From Mucilaginibacter flavus (GTDB lineage: Bacteria > Bacteroidota > Bacteroidia > Sphingobacteriales > Sphingobacteriaceae): DNA of 45,669 nucleotides. The translations under genes were made by a program, and so were the position numbers. Below, in pieces: positions 8,497 to 17,846 of the stretch. The DNA is taken from the NCBI RefSeq assembly GCF_030409315.1, contig NZ_JAUFPS010000031.1, forward strand, positions 12,052 to 57,720. Reading direction: 5' to 3'. The notes below the pieces were generated by a model. The model did no database searches. It was not told where the DNA came from and was given only the letters and a program-made list of their open reading frames with translations. Position 1 is the first letter of the stretch, and each line of letters begins with the position of its first letter.

Positions 8497-9672
8497 ATGA
8501 ACGCATATATAGTGGCAGCCAGTCGTAGCGCCGTTGGGAAGGCTACCCGGGGCGGGTTCAGGTTTACCCGACCAGATACGCTTGCCGCGGATGTTATAAG
8601 GCAATTAATGGCATCCGTGCCAAATGTTGATAAAGAACAGGTTGATGATGTAATTGTAGGTAACGCTACGCCCGAGGCCGAACAGGGCCTCAATGTTGCC
8701 CGGCTTATATCCCTCATGGCGCTGGATACCGATAAAGTACCCGGCATGACGGTTAATCGTTACTGTTCATCGGGCCTGGAAACCATTGCCATCGCATCAG
8801 CAAAAATACATAGTGGCATTGCCGATTGTATTATAGCCGGCGGTGTGGAAAGCATGAGCCTCATTCCCATGGGCGGCTGGCGTATAGTCCCCAATGCCGA
8901 TGTTGCCCTGGCACATCCCGACTATTACTGGGGCATGGGCCTCACCGCAGAAGCCGTTGCAAAGGAGTATAGCATCAGCCGGCAGGAGCAGGATCAGTTT
9001 GCTTATAACTCGCACCAGAAAGCCATTAATGCTATTAAGGCAGGTAAATTCAAGGATGAAATAGTGCCGGTAAGCATTGTGGAAACCTATATTGATGAAA
9101 GCGGTAAAAAAAAGAAACGGGAATTTAAGGTAGATACAGATGAAGGCCCAAGGGCTGACACCTCCATTGATGCTTTAGCTAAGCTAAAACCTGTTTTTGA
9201 TGCCAGGGGCATGGTAACAGCAGGCAATTCATCCCAAACAAGTGATGGGGCGGCTTTTGTGATGGTCGTGAGCGAACGGTTTTTAAAACAGAACAACCTT
9301 AAGCCTATTGCAAGGCTGGTTAATTATGCCGTAGCCGGCGTGCCGCCACGTATCATGGGTATTGGTCCACTGGTGGCTATCCCCAAAGTGTTGAAAATGG
9401 CCGGTATGAAACAGCAGGATATTGACCTGATAGAGTTGAACGAAGCTTTTGCATCGCAATCGTTGGCTATTATCAAAGGCTTGCAGCTTGATCCCGAAAT
9501 TGTAAACGTAAATGGCGGCGCGATAGCCTTGGGGCATCCGCTTGGTTGTACAGGGGCCAAACTTTCAGTTCAGCTTTTTAATGAGCTGAAAAGGCGTGAC
9601 AAAAAATATGGTATTGTTACCATGTGTGTAGGCACCGGGCAAGGCGCAGCGGGTGTATTTGAATTACTGTAA
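8497..9672 (+). CDS. fadA: Acetyl-CoA acyltransferase (3-ketoacyl-CoA thiolase)
   Basis: A 391-residue thiolase that cleaves 3-ketoacyl-CoA with CoA, releasing acetyl-CoA. The nucleophilic Cys90 is in NRYCSSGLE. The second catalytic set is NEAFASQ, His347 in GGAIALGHPLGCTGA and Cys377 in TMCVGTGQGA. Length and motifs are complete. Together with the preceding fused enzyme it would form the trifunctional oxidation module. Confidence 0.94.
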   Translation: MNAYIVAASRSAVGKATRGGFRFTRPDTLAADVIRQLMASVPNVDKEQVDDVIVGNATPEAEQGLNVARLISLMALDTDKVPGMTVNRYCSSGLETIAIASAKIHSGIADCIIAGGVESMSLIPMGGWRIVPNADVALAHPDYYWGMGLTAEAVAKEYSISRQEQDQFAYNSHQKAINAIKAGKFKDEIVPVSIVETYIDESGKKKKREFKVDTDEGPRADTSIDALAKLKPVFDARGMVTAGNSSQTSDGAAFVMVVSERFLKQNNLKPIARLVNYAVAGVPPRIMGIGPLVAIPKVLKMAGMKQQDIDLIELNEAFASQSLAIIKGLQLDPEIVNVNGGAIALGHPLGCTGAKLSVQLFNELKRRDKKYGIVTMCVGTGQGAAGVFELL

Positions 9673-9704
9673 GGGATAACCTTTATATAAATAACTGTTG
9701 CCAT

Positions 9705-11519
9705 ATGGAAAACGCGACACGATTATTTGATTGCATAGATGCCCAGGCCAAGGCGCCAAGGGCCAATTTGCTAAATGCCAAAGAAAATGGCTCATGGAAA
9801 TCATACAGCACTGCCGAGGTGCATACCATGGTTTACCAGTTATCCCTGGCCTTGCTTGATATGGGTATTTCTGCCAATGATGGTACTACCGAAGGCCGCG
9901 ATAAAATAGGCCTCATTAGCAACGGCCGGCCCGAATGGATCATAACCGACCTGGCCGTACAGCAAACCGGCGCCATATTGGTGCCCTTATATCCCAACAC
10001 AGGCACTAAAGAAATTGAGCAAATATTAAACGAGGCCCAGGTTAAATTTGTATTTGTAGGCGGCCGGGAATTATGCGATAAAATAAAACAGGTGCAGGCA
10101 AATATACCGTCGTTAAAAGGCATTTTTACGTTTGATGATATAGATGGATGCCCACATTGGACTGTGTTGCTTAAACCTTTGGCCAATGGTGATCTGCAAA
10201 AAATAAAAACGATAAGCGATAAAATAACCGAAAACGACGTAGCAACGCTCATCTATACATCGGGTACCACCGGCCGACCTAAAGGGGTAATGCTCACCCA
10301 TAAAAATATCATGAGCAACGCTATGGCTTCCGGCGCGGTGCTTAGCCATATACCCCTGGTAGAGAAAAGCGTTTTGAGCTTTTTGCCCCTCAATCACATT
10401 TTTGAAAAGATGTGCACCTACGTTTACCTGTACTACGGTTTTGCCATTTACTATGCCGAAAATATGGACACCATCGGCGCGAATTTAAAGGAAGTAAAAC
10501 CCTCGCTTTTTACAGCCGTACCGCGTTTGCTTGAAAAAGTATTTGAAAAAATTATGGTGCAGGGCCAGCAGCTTACCGGTATTAAGCGTAAGATCTTTTT
10601 ATGGTCGGTTAAAGTGGCCGAAGCTTACGAAATTAACAACACCAGCTTATCATACAACATTAAACTTGCCATAGCCGATAAACTGGTTTACAGCAAGTGG
10701 CGCAATGCAATAGGTGGAAATATAAAAGCGATAGTAGTTGGCAGCTCGGCCTGCCCAGTTAAGCTGGAGCGGATTTTTACCGCCGCCAATATTGTTATTA
10801 TGGAGGGTTATGGGCTTACCGAAACGTCGCCGGTAATCGCGGTTAATTGTTATGAAAAAAACAAAAGGAAATTCGGTACCGTTGGTCCGCTGCTGAGTGG
10901 TGTTGAGGTTAAGATTGCTGCCGATGGCGAAATTATGTGCAAAGGCCCCAATGTTATGGCCGGATATTATAAAAATCCCGAACTCACTGCCGAGGTAATT
11001 GAAGACGGATGGTTCCATACTGGCGATATTGGCGAACTGGATAGCGAATCGTTCCTTAAAATAACAGATCGCAAAAAAGAAATATTCAAAACCTCGGGCG
11101 GTAAATATGTAGCGCCATTACCTATCGAAAATAAAATGAAAGAAAATTATTTTATCGAGCAGATGATGGTAGTTGGCTCCGAAAAGAAGTTTGTTGCTGC
11201 TTTAATTGTGCCTTCTTACACGCATTTAAAGCCATGGTGCAAGGAAAATGATATCCCTTTTTCATCTGGCGGGGAATTAATTAAAGATGCCAGGATAATT
11301 GAACTTTATCAGTCAATTATTGATACCTACAACCCCGAATTTAACCACGTTGAGCAGGTGAAAAAAATAACGCTGCTGCCAGATGAATGGTCTATTGATA
11401 GCGGGGAGCTTACACCAACCGGCAAAATGAAGCGTAAGATAATCGCCGAAAAATACAAAACCCAGATTGATAAAATGTATCCCTGCGAAATTAGTGAAAA
11501 CCCAACATTAGCCAGTTAA
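9705..11519 (+). CDS. Long-chain fatty acid-CoA ligase (AMP-forming)
   Basis: A 604-residue adenylate-forming enzyme that activates free fatty acids to acyl-CoA. The ATP-binding signature is IYTSGTTGRPKGVMLTHKN (about residues 182-200). Further motifs are EGYGLTETSPV (A5), WFHTGDIGELD (A7) and ITDRKKEIFKTSGGKYVAP (A8, hinge). The C-terminal PTGKMKRK has the catalytic lysine region. The overall pattern is the long form with an insertion, closer to eukaryotic ACSL and bacterial FadD15-type enzymes than to E. coli FadD. It starts 32 bases after fadA and ends 5 bases before the isomerase gene. Confidence 0.92.
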   Translation: MENATRLFDCIDAQAKAPRANLLNAKENGSWKSYSTAEVHTMVYQLSLALLDMGISANDGTTEGRDKIGLISNGRPEWIITDLAVQQTGAILVPLYPNTGTKEIEQILNEAQVKFVFVGGRELCDKIKQVQANIPSLKGIFTFDDIDGCPHWTVLLKPLANGDLQKIKTISDKITENDVATLIYTSGTTGRPKGVMLTHKNIMSNAMASGAVLSHIPLVEKSVLSFLPLNHIFEKMCTYVYLYYGFAIYYAENMDTIGANLKEVKPSLFTAVPRLLEKVFEKIMVQGQQLTGIKRKIFLWSVKVAEAYEINNTSLSYNIKLAIADKLVYSKWRNAIGGNIKAIVVGSSACPVKLERIFTAANIVIMEGYGLTETSPVIAVNCYEKNKRKFGTVGPLLSGVEVKIAADGEIMCKGPNVMAGYYKNPELTAEVIEDGWFHTGDIGELDSESFLKITDRKKEIFKTSGGKYVAPLPIENKMKENYFIEQMMVVGSEKKFVAALIVPSYTHLKPWCKENDIPFSSGGELIKDARIIELYQSIIDTYNPEFNHVEQVKKITLLPDEWSIDSGELTPTGKMKRKIIAEKYKTQIDKMYPCEISENPTLAS

Positions 11520-11524
11520 TAAGT

Positions 11525-12304
11525 ATGATGACTACCTTGCAGATAACCATACAGGATGCACTTGCCATCATCACGCTTGATAGAGGCCGCTCAAATCCCA
11601 TCAATCATCAAATGGTGAAAGAACTCACCGATAGCATAAAAATACTGGAGGAAGATAATGCTGTAGGTGGAGTGATTTTAACCGGCAAGGATGGCTTTTT
11701 TTCTTCGGGGATAGATTTGATAGAGGCTTATGATTACAATGAAGAGCAGATCCGTGAGTTTTGGATTGATTTTTTAGTCTTGCAAAATACGCTTGCATCT
11801 TTCAGAAAGCCATTGGTGGCCGCCATTAGCGGGCATAGTCCTGCCGGTGGTTGCATATTGGCAATCTGTTGCGATTACAGGGTGATGGCCGACGGGGCAT
11901 TCATGATTGGGTTGAATGAAATTCCCGTTGGCATTATTGTACCGGGGAGTGTTTTTGAACTGTATTCATTTTGGCTTGGCCGGCATAAAGCCTACCAATA
12001 TTTAATGGAAGGTAAATTGCTGCCAGTTGCCGATGCGCTTAACGCCGGGCTTGTTGATGAAATTAGCCCTGCGGCGGATTTAATAAACGCCGCCATAAAA
12101 AAGGCCAGGGCCTATATGCAACTCAACCCGGTTACCTGGAGCGAAAGTAAATTGAATTTACGCCATGAACTGATGGATAAATTACACGCCGACCAAACTG
12201 ATGCCTTAAATAAGATGCTGCAACAATGGTGGGCACCTGCAACACGGCAAGGCTTACAATTGATGATCCAAAAATTAAAATCAAAGAATACCCCTGTTAA
12301 ATAA
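11525..12304 (+). CDS. Delta3,Delta2-enoyl-CoA isomerase (ECI1-like crotonase)
   Basis: A 259-residue crotonase-fold protein. In hydratases the oxyanion segment reads GGGCE; here it is PAGGCILAICCDYRVMADG, so the first catalytic Glu is replaced by Ile. The second Glu (about residue 132) is kept in IGLNEIPVGIIVP. This single-Glu arrangement, with SPAGGC and GLNE, is what mitochondrial ECI1 isomerases have, so isomerase is a better call than hydratase. It would move cis/trans-3 double bonds into the trans-2 position during oxidation of unsaturated acids. Two ATGs are adjacent (11525, 11528); the gene is 5 bases after the ligase and 6 before the reductase. Confidence 0.78.
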   Translation: MMTTLQITIQDALAIITLDRGRSNPINHQMVKELTDSIKILEEDNAVGGVILTGKDGFFSSGIDLIEAYDYNEEQIREFWIDFLVLQNTLASFRKPLVAAISGHSPAGGCILAICCDYRVMADGAFMIGLNEIPVGIIVPGSVFELYSFWLGRHKAYQYLMEGKLLPVADALNAGLVDEISPAADLINAAIKKARAYMQLNPVTWSESKLNLRHELMDKLHADQTDALNKMLQQWWAPATRQGLQLMIQKLKSKNTPVK

Positions 12305-12310
12305 CCTGTT

Positions 12311-13222
12311 ATGACAGATGCTGCAAACCCGGATAACGCCGCTATACCTAACCCTGTTTCAGCAGGTGGAATGTTAAAGGATGATGCCCTGAAAGGTAAA
12401 ACTATTATTGTAACCGGCGGCGGAACAGGCCTTGGTAAAGCCATGGGTACTTACTTTTTACAATTGGGTGCCAACCTAATAATTACCAGCCGTAAACTGG
12501 ATGTGCTGAAACAAACGGCCATCGAAATGGAAGCCGAAACAGGCGGTAAGGTATTGCCCATTGCCTGCGATGTACGTAAATATGATGAGGTTGAACAAAT
12601 GCTACGGCAAAGCCTCGAAACATTTGGTCGGGTGGACGCGCTGCTGAACAACGCGGCAGGCAACTTTATTTCGCCAACGGAGCGCTTATCGGCAAACGCG
12701 TTTTCGGCTATTATTGATATTGTTTTAAAAGGCTCGGCCAACTGCTCATTGGCTTTGGGCAAGTATTGGATTGGCGAAAAAATACCCGGTAACATCCTCA
12801 ATATTGTTACTACCTATGCCTTTACAGGTTCGGCATATGTGGTACCATCGGCCTGTGCCAAGGGCGGGGTGCTGGCCATGACCAGGTCTTTAGCGGTAGA
12901 GTGGGGCAGGCACGGCATACGTACCAACGCCATAGCACCCGGTCCGTTCCCCACCAAAGGGGCATGGGACCGCCTGCTGCCGGGCGATATGGCGCAGAAA
13001 TTTGATTTCAAAAAGCGGGTACCCCTTAAAAGGATAGGCGAACAGCAGGAGTTGGCTAACCTGGCCGCTTTCCTGGTATCAGATTTTTCGGGCTACATCA
13101 ACGGCGAGGTTATCACCATTGATGGCGGCGAATGGTTACAAGGCGCAGGCCAATTCAACGCCCTTGAAATGATCCCCACCCAAATGTGGGATGATATCGA
13201 AAAGGCTACCCGGTCGGCGTAG
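12311..13222 (+). CDS. 2,4-dienoyl-CoA reductase, DECR1-like SDR
   Basis: A short-chain dehydrogenase (303 residues) with the NADP-binding motif TGGGTGLGK and NNAAGNFISPTERLS. The usual Y-x3-K is absent: the Tyr position reads Ser in VPSACAKGG. Instead Tyr169 in TTYAFTGSA and Lys184 are spaced 15 apart, as in mitochondrial DECR1 (Tyr199/Lys214), and PGPFPTKGAW also matches DECR1. This is an auxiliary enzyme for polyunsaturated acyl-CoA. An internal ATG at 12371 gives the MLKDDALKGK start; either start is possible. It is the last gene of the operon. Confidence 0.82.
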   Translation: MTDAANPDNAAIPNPVSAGGMLKDDALKGKTIIVTGGGTGLGKAMGTYFLQLGANLIITSRKLDVLKQTAIEMEAETGGKVLPIACDVRKYDEVEQMLRQSLETFGRVDALLNNAAGNFISPTERLSANAFSAIIDIVLKGSANCSLALGKYWIGEKIPGNILNIVTTYAFTGSAYVVPSACAKGGVLAMTRSLAVEWGRHGIRTNAIAPGPFPTKGAWDRLLPGDMAQKFDFKKRVPLKRIGEQQELANLAAFLVSDFSGYINGEVITIDGGEWLQGAGQFNALEMIPTQMWDDIEKATRSA

Positions 13223-13429
13223 CAGGATAAGGCAGGCCGTTATTTCGCTATCGGAAAACAATCGTTATTAAGTTGGCTTTAAATTTTTGATGGATTTGAT
13301 GATCCACTTATATCCCATAGAAAAAATTGATCGTTAAATTGATATCTCCCGAATCAAGTTTTGCTTGCTGATTTTCTGCCTGCTTAAGGGAATTATCGCG
13401 GCTCAAAGCAGCAATTAGGTCATAATTAT

Positions 13430-14239
13430 TTACCATCCTTTAATAGCGCCGCCTTTAAAAGCTACTTCCGCGGCTTGTGCAACTTCGGGCGATTGGTAGG
13501 CTTTTACAAATCGGGCAACATTATCCTGGGCTTTATTGTCATCCCTTGATACAATAATATTTACATAAGGCGATTTTTCGTCCTCAATGAACAAGCCATC
13601 ACGTTTGGCAACCAAACCTGCCGGACCGGCAAAAGTATTGTTTATGATGGCTATGGTTACGTTTTGGTCATCAAGAGAACGCGGTAACTGTGGTGCTTCC
13701 AATTCTAAAATTTTAAGATTTTTTGGATTACTTACAATGTCATTTATAGTAGGTAATAAACCAACGCCATCTTTTAATTTAACCAAGCCAGCTTTTTGTA
13801 AAAGCAACAGAGAACGGCCGCTGTTTGTTGGGTCATTGGGGATGATAATGGTACTGCCATCTTTCAACTGATTGGTGGTTTTTATTTTTCGCGAATATCC
13901 GGCCAATGGAAATACAAACGTGTTACCCAAAATGGCAAATTTATAGCCGCGTTGTTTAGCCTGCACATCTAAATAAGGTTTGTTCTGAAAAACGTTCAGG
14001 TCAATATCGCCCTGGCTTAAAGCGGCGTTAGGCATCACATAGTCATTAAACTGAACCAGTTCTACATCCAGGTTATATTTTTCTTTGGCAACTTTTTGCG
14101 CTGCTTCAGCTACTTTAAACTCAGGGCCCGACTCAACACCCACTTTAATATGGTTGGTGTTATTGGCTTGTTGTTTTCTGCCACAGGCCACTATACTTAG
14201 GGATAATATTATTATACCGCTTAAGGTTTTTATATTCAT
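13430..14239 (-). CDS. metQ: Methionine-binding lipoprotein MetQ (NlpA family)
   Basis: The substrate-binding lipoprotein (269 residues) of a methionine ABC importer. A lipoprotein signal ends in SIVAC with Cys19 as lipidation site. The mature part starts with KVGVESGPEFKVAEAAQKVAKEKYNLDVELVQFNDY, the NlpA signature region, and contains NDPTNSGRSLLLLQKAGL and NNTFAG. It follows metI by 8 bases. The gene converges with the dienoyl-CoA reductase; the spacer 13223-13429 has no obvious gene or strong hairpin. Confidence 0.93.
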   Translation of the reverse strand: MNIKTLSGIIILSLSIVACGRKQQANNTNHIKVGVESGPEFKVAEAAQKVAKEKYNLDVELVQFNDYVMPNAALSQGDIDLNVFQNKPYLDVQAKQRGYKFAILGNTFVFPLAGYSRKIKTTNQLKDGSTIIIPNDPTNSGRSLLLLQKAGLVKLKDGVGLLPTINDIVSNPKNLKILELEAPQLPRSLDDQNVTIAIINNTFAGPAGLVAKRDGLFIEDEKSPYVNIIVSRDDNKAQDNVARFVKAYQSPEVAQAAEVAFKGGAIKGW

Positions 14240-14247
14240 GTTTTTAA

Positions 14248-14904
14248 TTATTTACGATGGTCCACCTTTTTGGCGATGGAGTCACCAGAGATTTGTATAA
14301 GAAATACCAGTGCTACTAATAAAACCAAAACGGTATTCATGACCACTATATCGTAACCCACATAACCATATTGATAGCCAATTTGGCCTAAGCCACCCGC
14401 GCCAACCGCGCCACCCATAGCCGAATATCCTACCAGGGTGATTAGCGTAATTGATGCCGCGCCAATAATAGAAGGCAATGCTTCAGGCAAAAGTACCTTC
14501 AATACAATTTGTAATGGCCGCGCACCCATTGCTCTCGCTGCCTCTATTAAACCGTTGGGTACCTCCATAAGGCTGTTTTCAACCATCCGCGCTATAAATG
14601 GTGCCGCGCCAATGCTAAGCGGTACCAGGGCGGCCTGTACACCGATGGAAGTACCAACTAATGCCCTTGTAAACGGAATCATCCATACAATAAGAATGAT
14701 GAATGGAATTGACCGGAAGATGTTAACGATAATGGATATTAAGCCATTTGTTAATCTATTTTCTGATACCTGCCCCTTACGGGTCATAAACAACAGCACG
14801 CCGGTTGGCAAGCCAATAACAAAGCCAAAAAAACCAGATACAAAGGTCATTACTATGGTTTCAAGCAAGCCTTTTAATATCATCCACATCATTGGTTCAG
14901 ACAT
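14248..14904 (-). CDS. metI: Methionine ABC transporter permease MetI
   Basis: The membrane subunit (218 residues) with about five transmembrane helices. The EAA coupling loop is visible as [26 protein letters not shown] (about residues 120-145), which contacts MetN. The N-terminal [20 protein letters not shown] and [16 protein letters not shown] segments are typical of MetI. Its start overlaps the metN end by 8 bases, a sign of translational coupling. Confidence 0.94.
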   Translation of the reverse strand: MSEPMMWMILKGLLETIVMTFVSGFFGFVIGLPTGVLLFMTRKGQVSENRLTNGLISIIVNIFRSIPFIILIVWMIPFTRALVGTSIGVQAALVPLSIGAAPFIARMVENSLMEVPNGLIEAARAMGARPLQIVLKVLLPEALPSIIGAASITLITLVGYSAMGGAVGAGGLGQIGYQYGYVGYDIVVMNTVLVLLVALVFLIQISGDSIAKKVDHRK

Positions 14905-15937
14905 AACCTAATACCTCCACCTTAATATGTTTACTGCCATAATAGGTTAATGAATTTTTTGTATTCTCTGGCGTACCACTTACTTCTATCAGCATAATAC
15001 CATATTTAACTCCACCTGTATAATCCATTTGCGCGCTGATGATGTTGTTATCTACCTGGAAAAGCCTGCTTGCTTCGGATAGGATAGAGGCTTCGGCCGA
15101 CCGGCCGGAAAATTCCAGTTTTACTACCGGGTGATTTTTGCCCGAAGGCGCTGTTGTTAAACGCTGTTCGTACTCTGCCGGTAAGGCCGTATGGAGCGAC
15201 GACGCGATAAACTGTTTGGCCAGGGGAGTTTCGGGATATGAAAATATTTCGCTAACAGATCCGCGTTCTATCAGCCTACCATCGCTTATCACTGCAACCT
15301 CATCGCAAATGGCTTTAACAACATTCATTTCATGGGTTATCAATAATATGGTGATGTTAAAACGTTGATTAATGTCTTTAAGTAAAGCCAGTATTGATCT
15401 TGTTGTAGCCGGGTCAAGGGCACTTGTAGCCTCATCGCACAATAACACTTTAGGTTTACTGGCTAGCGTACGCGCAATGGCTACCCTTTGCTTTTGGCCA
15501 CCGGATAAATTTGCCGGATATTCGTTCGCTTTTTCTGCCAGGCCAACCAATGTTAAAAGTTCATTTACACGATCATGAATAACAGATTTTGAGGTGTTAT
15601 CCAATTCAAGCGGAAAAGCTACGTTTTCAAAGACTGTGCGTGACGATAACAGATTAAAGTGCTGAAAGATCATACCAATATGCCGCCTTGCCTTGGCAAG
15701 GTCTGAAGCCGGCAGGCTGGTGAGGTTTTGCCCATCAACAATTACCTGGCCGCTTGTCGGTTTTTCAAGCAAATTAACACAGCGAATCAGGGTGCTTTTT
15801 CCTGCTCCAGAAGCTCCAATAACCCCAAGAATACGGCCTTGTGGTACAATAAGGGAAACATTTGAAAGGGCAGTTACCTGGCTGTTTTTTTTCTTAAATG
15901 TTTTAGTAACATTTTTTAACTCTATCATTTGCCGCAA
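14897..15937 (-). CDS. metN: Methionine ABC transporter ATPase MetN
   Basis: A 346-residue ATPase that powers methionine import. Walker A is GASGAGKST (about residues 41-49), the signature is LSGGQKQR, Walker B is [12 protein letters not shown] and the switch His is in LLITHEM. The last ~90 residues form the NIL/ACT-like regulatory domain that senses methionine in MetN. An internal ATG three codons in is an alternative start. The 72-base spacer upstream (15938-16009) is too short for a SAM riboswitch. Confidence 0.94.
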   Translation of the reverse strand: MRQMIELKNVTKTFKKKNSQVTALSNVSLIVPQGRILGVIGASGAGKSTLIRCVNLLEKPTSGQVIVDGQNLTSLPASDLAKARRHIGMIFQHFNLLSSRTVFENVAFPLELDNTSKSVIHDRVNELLTLVGLAEKANEYPANLSGGQKQRVAIARTLASKPKVLLCDEATSALDPATTRSILALLKDINQRFNITILLITHEMNVVKAICDEVAVISDGRLIERGSVSEIFSYPETPLAKQFIASSLHTALPAEYEQRLTTAPSGKNHPVVKLEFSGRSAEASILSEASRLFQVDNNIISAQMDYTGGVKYGIMLIEVSGTPENTKNSLTYYGSKHIKVEVLGYV

Positions 15938-15964
15938 AAGTATTCCATAACACCGGTAGATTAA

Positions 15965-15985
15965 GTAAGTTATTGCAAAACTTAC
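15965..15985. repeat. Small inverted repeat between the TlpA-like gene and metN
   Basis: GTAAGTT (15965-15971) and AACTTAC (15979-15985) pair around ATTGCAA. It may be an attenuator or weak terminator in the minus-strand transcript; there is no long U-run. Confidence 0.3.
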
Positions 15986-16009
15986 ACTAAGATTAATTAG
16001 GCTGATGCA

Positions 16010-17233
16010 TTAAATCGCATCTTTTTTAAGTAACTGATCAACTTCTTCATTAAATTCTTTGATGAATTGAGTATAGTATTCGCCGGTAGCGGGGCCGGTA
16101 AACCCGGTATAAATCTTATCTACATTGCCCTTTTTATCTATAAACAAAATAGTTGGGAACGATAGGAAGGTATTGAGCGCCGGGAAAGATTCTGCTACCG
16201 CTTTTTTATCGACCACGCCGCCAAATAGCTCCGTGTAGGTAACACCAAAACGCTTTTTAAAATTCTCCATAGCGGTTTTTACATACACGGGATCATTTTT
16301 GCGCTCAAACTGTAAACCAACAATCTCCACGCCGCGGTTTTTGTTTTTCTGGTACCATGGGGCAACAAAGGCAGCCTCATCCATGCAGTTTGGGCACCAG
16401 GTACCACCTATGGTAAGGATCACTACTTTATTTTTAAACTTGTCGTCTTTCAAAGAAACCGTTTTGCCGTCGGCGTCTGGTAAGGCGAAATCAAAAGTTT
16501 TATAGCCATCCTTTAAATAGGTTAGTTTATACGGATCGGGTAAAGCAGCTTCCGCGTTTTTTGTGGCATTGAAGGCTCCGCCGTTAGCGGTGCCGGTAAT
16601 CTGGCCTTGCTCATCAAAAGTGCCGGTGTAATAAGATGCACCGCTGCCGATGAAAGATGACAGGTAAAATTCATGTCCCTGCACCACACCTTCAAGGTAG
16701 CGCGAATCGCCGGTAATACTCAAAAAGGTAGCTGTTAATTTGTTGCCCTGTTGTTTAAAGAGTCCCACTTTTTTTTCATCAGTACCGTTGCGGCCTTTAA
16801 AAACTACATCATATTTTCCCGAAATATCAACAGCGGGTTCTTCGCCGTTTGTAGCAAATCTGTAGGCGTCACCAAAGGTAGCATCCACGGATGTAACCCG
16901 ACCGCTATGATCCTTTTTGCGCAATACACCGCTTAGTTTTTTACCTTCAATTTTAGCAGCAAGCTCATTATCAAACTGATCAAAGGCTATAAAAATCGAA
17001 TCTCCTTTGACGGTTATGCCGCTGGCAGCGAAGCGTTCGGGGCCATTTACAAGGTATAGTTTGGCTGTAGCTGTAGTTTTACCTTTCACTTCAAAATTAA
17101 AAGGCACTTCTGTTCCATTAGCCTGGTGAAAAACACCACGCCAGGGCCCTTCGGCTATAGCGGATTGAGCAAATGAGGCAGTTGTTGTGGCGGATAATGC
17201 AAAAAATAGGAGAGGTGTTAATCTTTTTTTCAT
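16010..17233 (-). CDS. TlpA-family redoxin with N-terminal extension, periplasmic
   Basis: A 407-residue secreted protein. A signal peptide (FFALSATTTASFAQS) precedes a ~230-residue beta-rich domain of unknown type with repeated short segments such as FNATKN and GKYDVVFKGRNGT. The C-terminal ~150 residues form a TlpA/ResA thioredoxin fold with the redox pair in GGTWCPNCMDEA (Cys280, Cys283), the cis-Pro region FPTILFIDKKGN, and VEIVGLQFE. It likely reduces or oxidises disulfides in the periplasm. It lies 7 bases after the frameshifted gene at 17241-17656 on the same strand. Confidence 0.9.
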   Translation of the reverse strand: MKKRLTPLLFFALSATTTASFAQSAIAEGPWRGVFHQANGTEVPFNFEVKGKTTATAKLYLVNGPERFAASGITVKGDSIFIAFDQFDNELAAKIEGKKLSGVLRKKDHSGRVTSVDATFGDAYRFATNGEEPAVDISGKYDVVFKGRNGTDEKKVGLFKQQGNKLTATFLSITGDSRYLEGVVQGHEFYLSSFIGSGASYYTGTFDEQGQITGTANGGAFNATKNAEAALPDPYKLTYLKDGYKTFDFALPDADGKTVSLKDDKFKNKVVILTIGGTWCPNCMDEAAFVAPWYQKNKNRGVEIVGLQFERKNDPVYVKTAMENFKKRFGVTYTELFGGVVDKKAVAESFPALNTFLSFPTILFIDKKGNVDKIYTGFTGPATGEYYTQFIKEFNEEVDQLLKKDAI

Positions 17234-17240
17234 GGTAAAT

Positions 17241-17656
17241 TTAATTTAAGGGTATGGTTTCTACCGGTACATCCCAATGGGCTATCACCACTTCAAAGCG
17301 TTGCTGTTCGGCTTTGGTGTAACTTTCCTGGTCGGGAAACAGTTGCTTTTTATAGGGGTCAACAATGCTGTAATCAAGCGCGAGGTGCTCCGTTTTAAAA
17401 GTAAGCGTTACTTTAAAATCCCAGCGGGTATCTTCGCCGCTGTGCAGTACTGGCGTTTCAGCTTTGATTTCCAGCACATCGCCTTTTTCTTTTAACTTTT
17501 TAAGCAGGGGGTAATGGTTCTTTTTCCAAAGTGCTATAAACTCATCTGCGTGCCCCACTTTATCTTATAATAGTTTTCTATAGTAAGGGGTTTCTCCTGG
17601 GCAAACAGGGCGGTGCCCCAAAAAAGGAACAGGATAACCAATTTTAATTTCTTCAT
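17241..17656 (-). pseudogene. Small secreted protein of unknown function, frameshifted
   Basis: The body (105 residues, from a GTG at 17558) reads GHADEFIALWKKNHYPLLKK..., rich in charged residues, and has no signal peptide. Immediately upstream in another frame, an ATG at 17656 encodes an excellent signal peptide (MKKLKLVILFLFWGTALFAQ) followed by EKPLTIENYYKIKWG. Restoring one base in the G run at 17553-17556 joins them as ...YYKIKWGHADEF..., a continuous secreted protein of about 138 residues. I therefore call one frameshifted gene rather than a GTG-started cytoplasmic protein. It heads the TlpA-metNIQ minus-strand row. I do not recognise a named domain. Confidence 0.7.
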
Positions 17657-17671
17657 TTAATTGTTTTTTTG

Positions 17672-17744
17672 AGGTGTGAGGACGGACTCGAACCGTCGTA
17701 AAAGGTTTTGCAGACCTCCGCCTAAACCACTCGGCCACTCCACC
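17672..17744 (-). tRNA. tRNA-Cys (GCA)
   Basis: On the minus strand the cloverleaf has acceptor GGTGGAG, T8, D-arm GCCGAGTGGTTTAGGC, anticodon stem GAGGT/ACCTT with loop CTGCAAA (anticodon GCA), and T-arm GACGG-TTCGAGT-CCGTC. The discriminator base is T, as expected for Cys. The 3' acceptor strand is CTCACACC, one A (plus-strand position 17677) more than the CTCCACC needed to pair with the 5' strand, so a bulge or an indel is present. CCA is not encoded. Confidence 0.85.
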
Positions 17745-17846
17745 CTGACATTGATTTTGTATTGTTTTATACTGTACTCATTGGTGGATATTGAAAAATG
17801 ATTATTTATTATTTGCACGCCTATAACAACCTCGGGCTGGTACTTA

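Noticed and set aside
15938..16009. SAM or other riboswitch upstream of metN
   Set aside because: Only 72 bases separate metN from the preceding gene; no riboswitch-like helices beyond one 7-bp inverted repeat.
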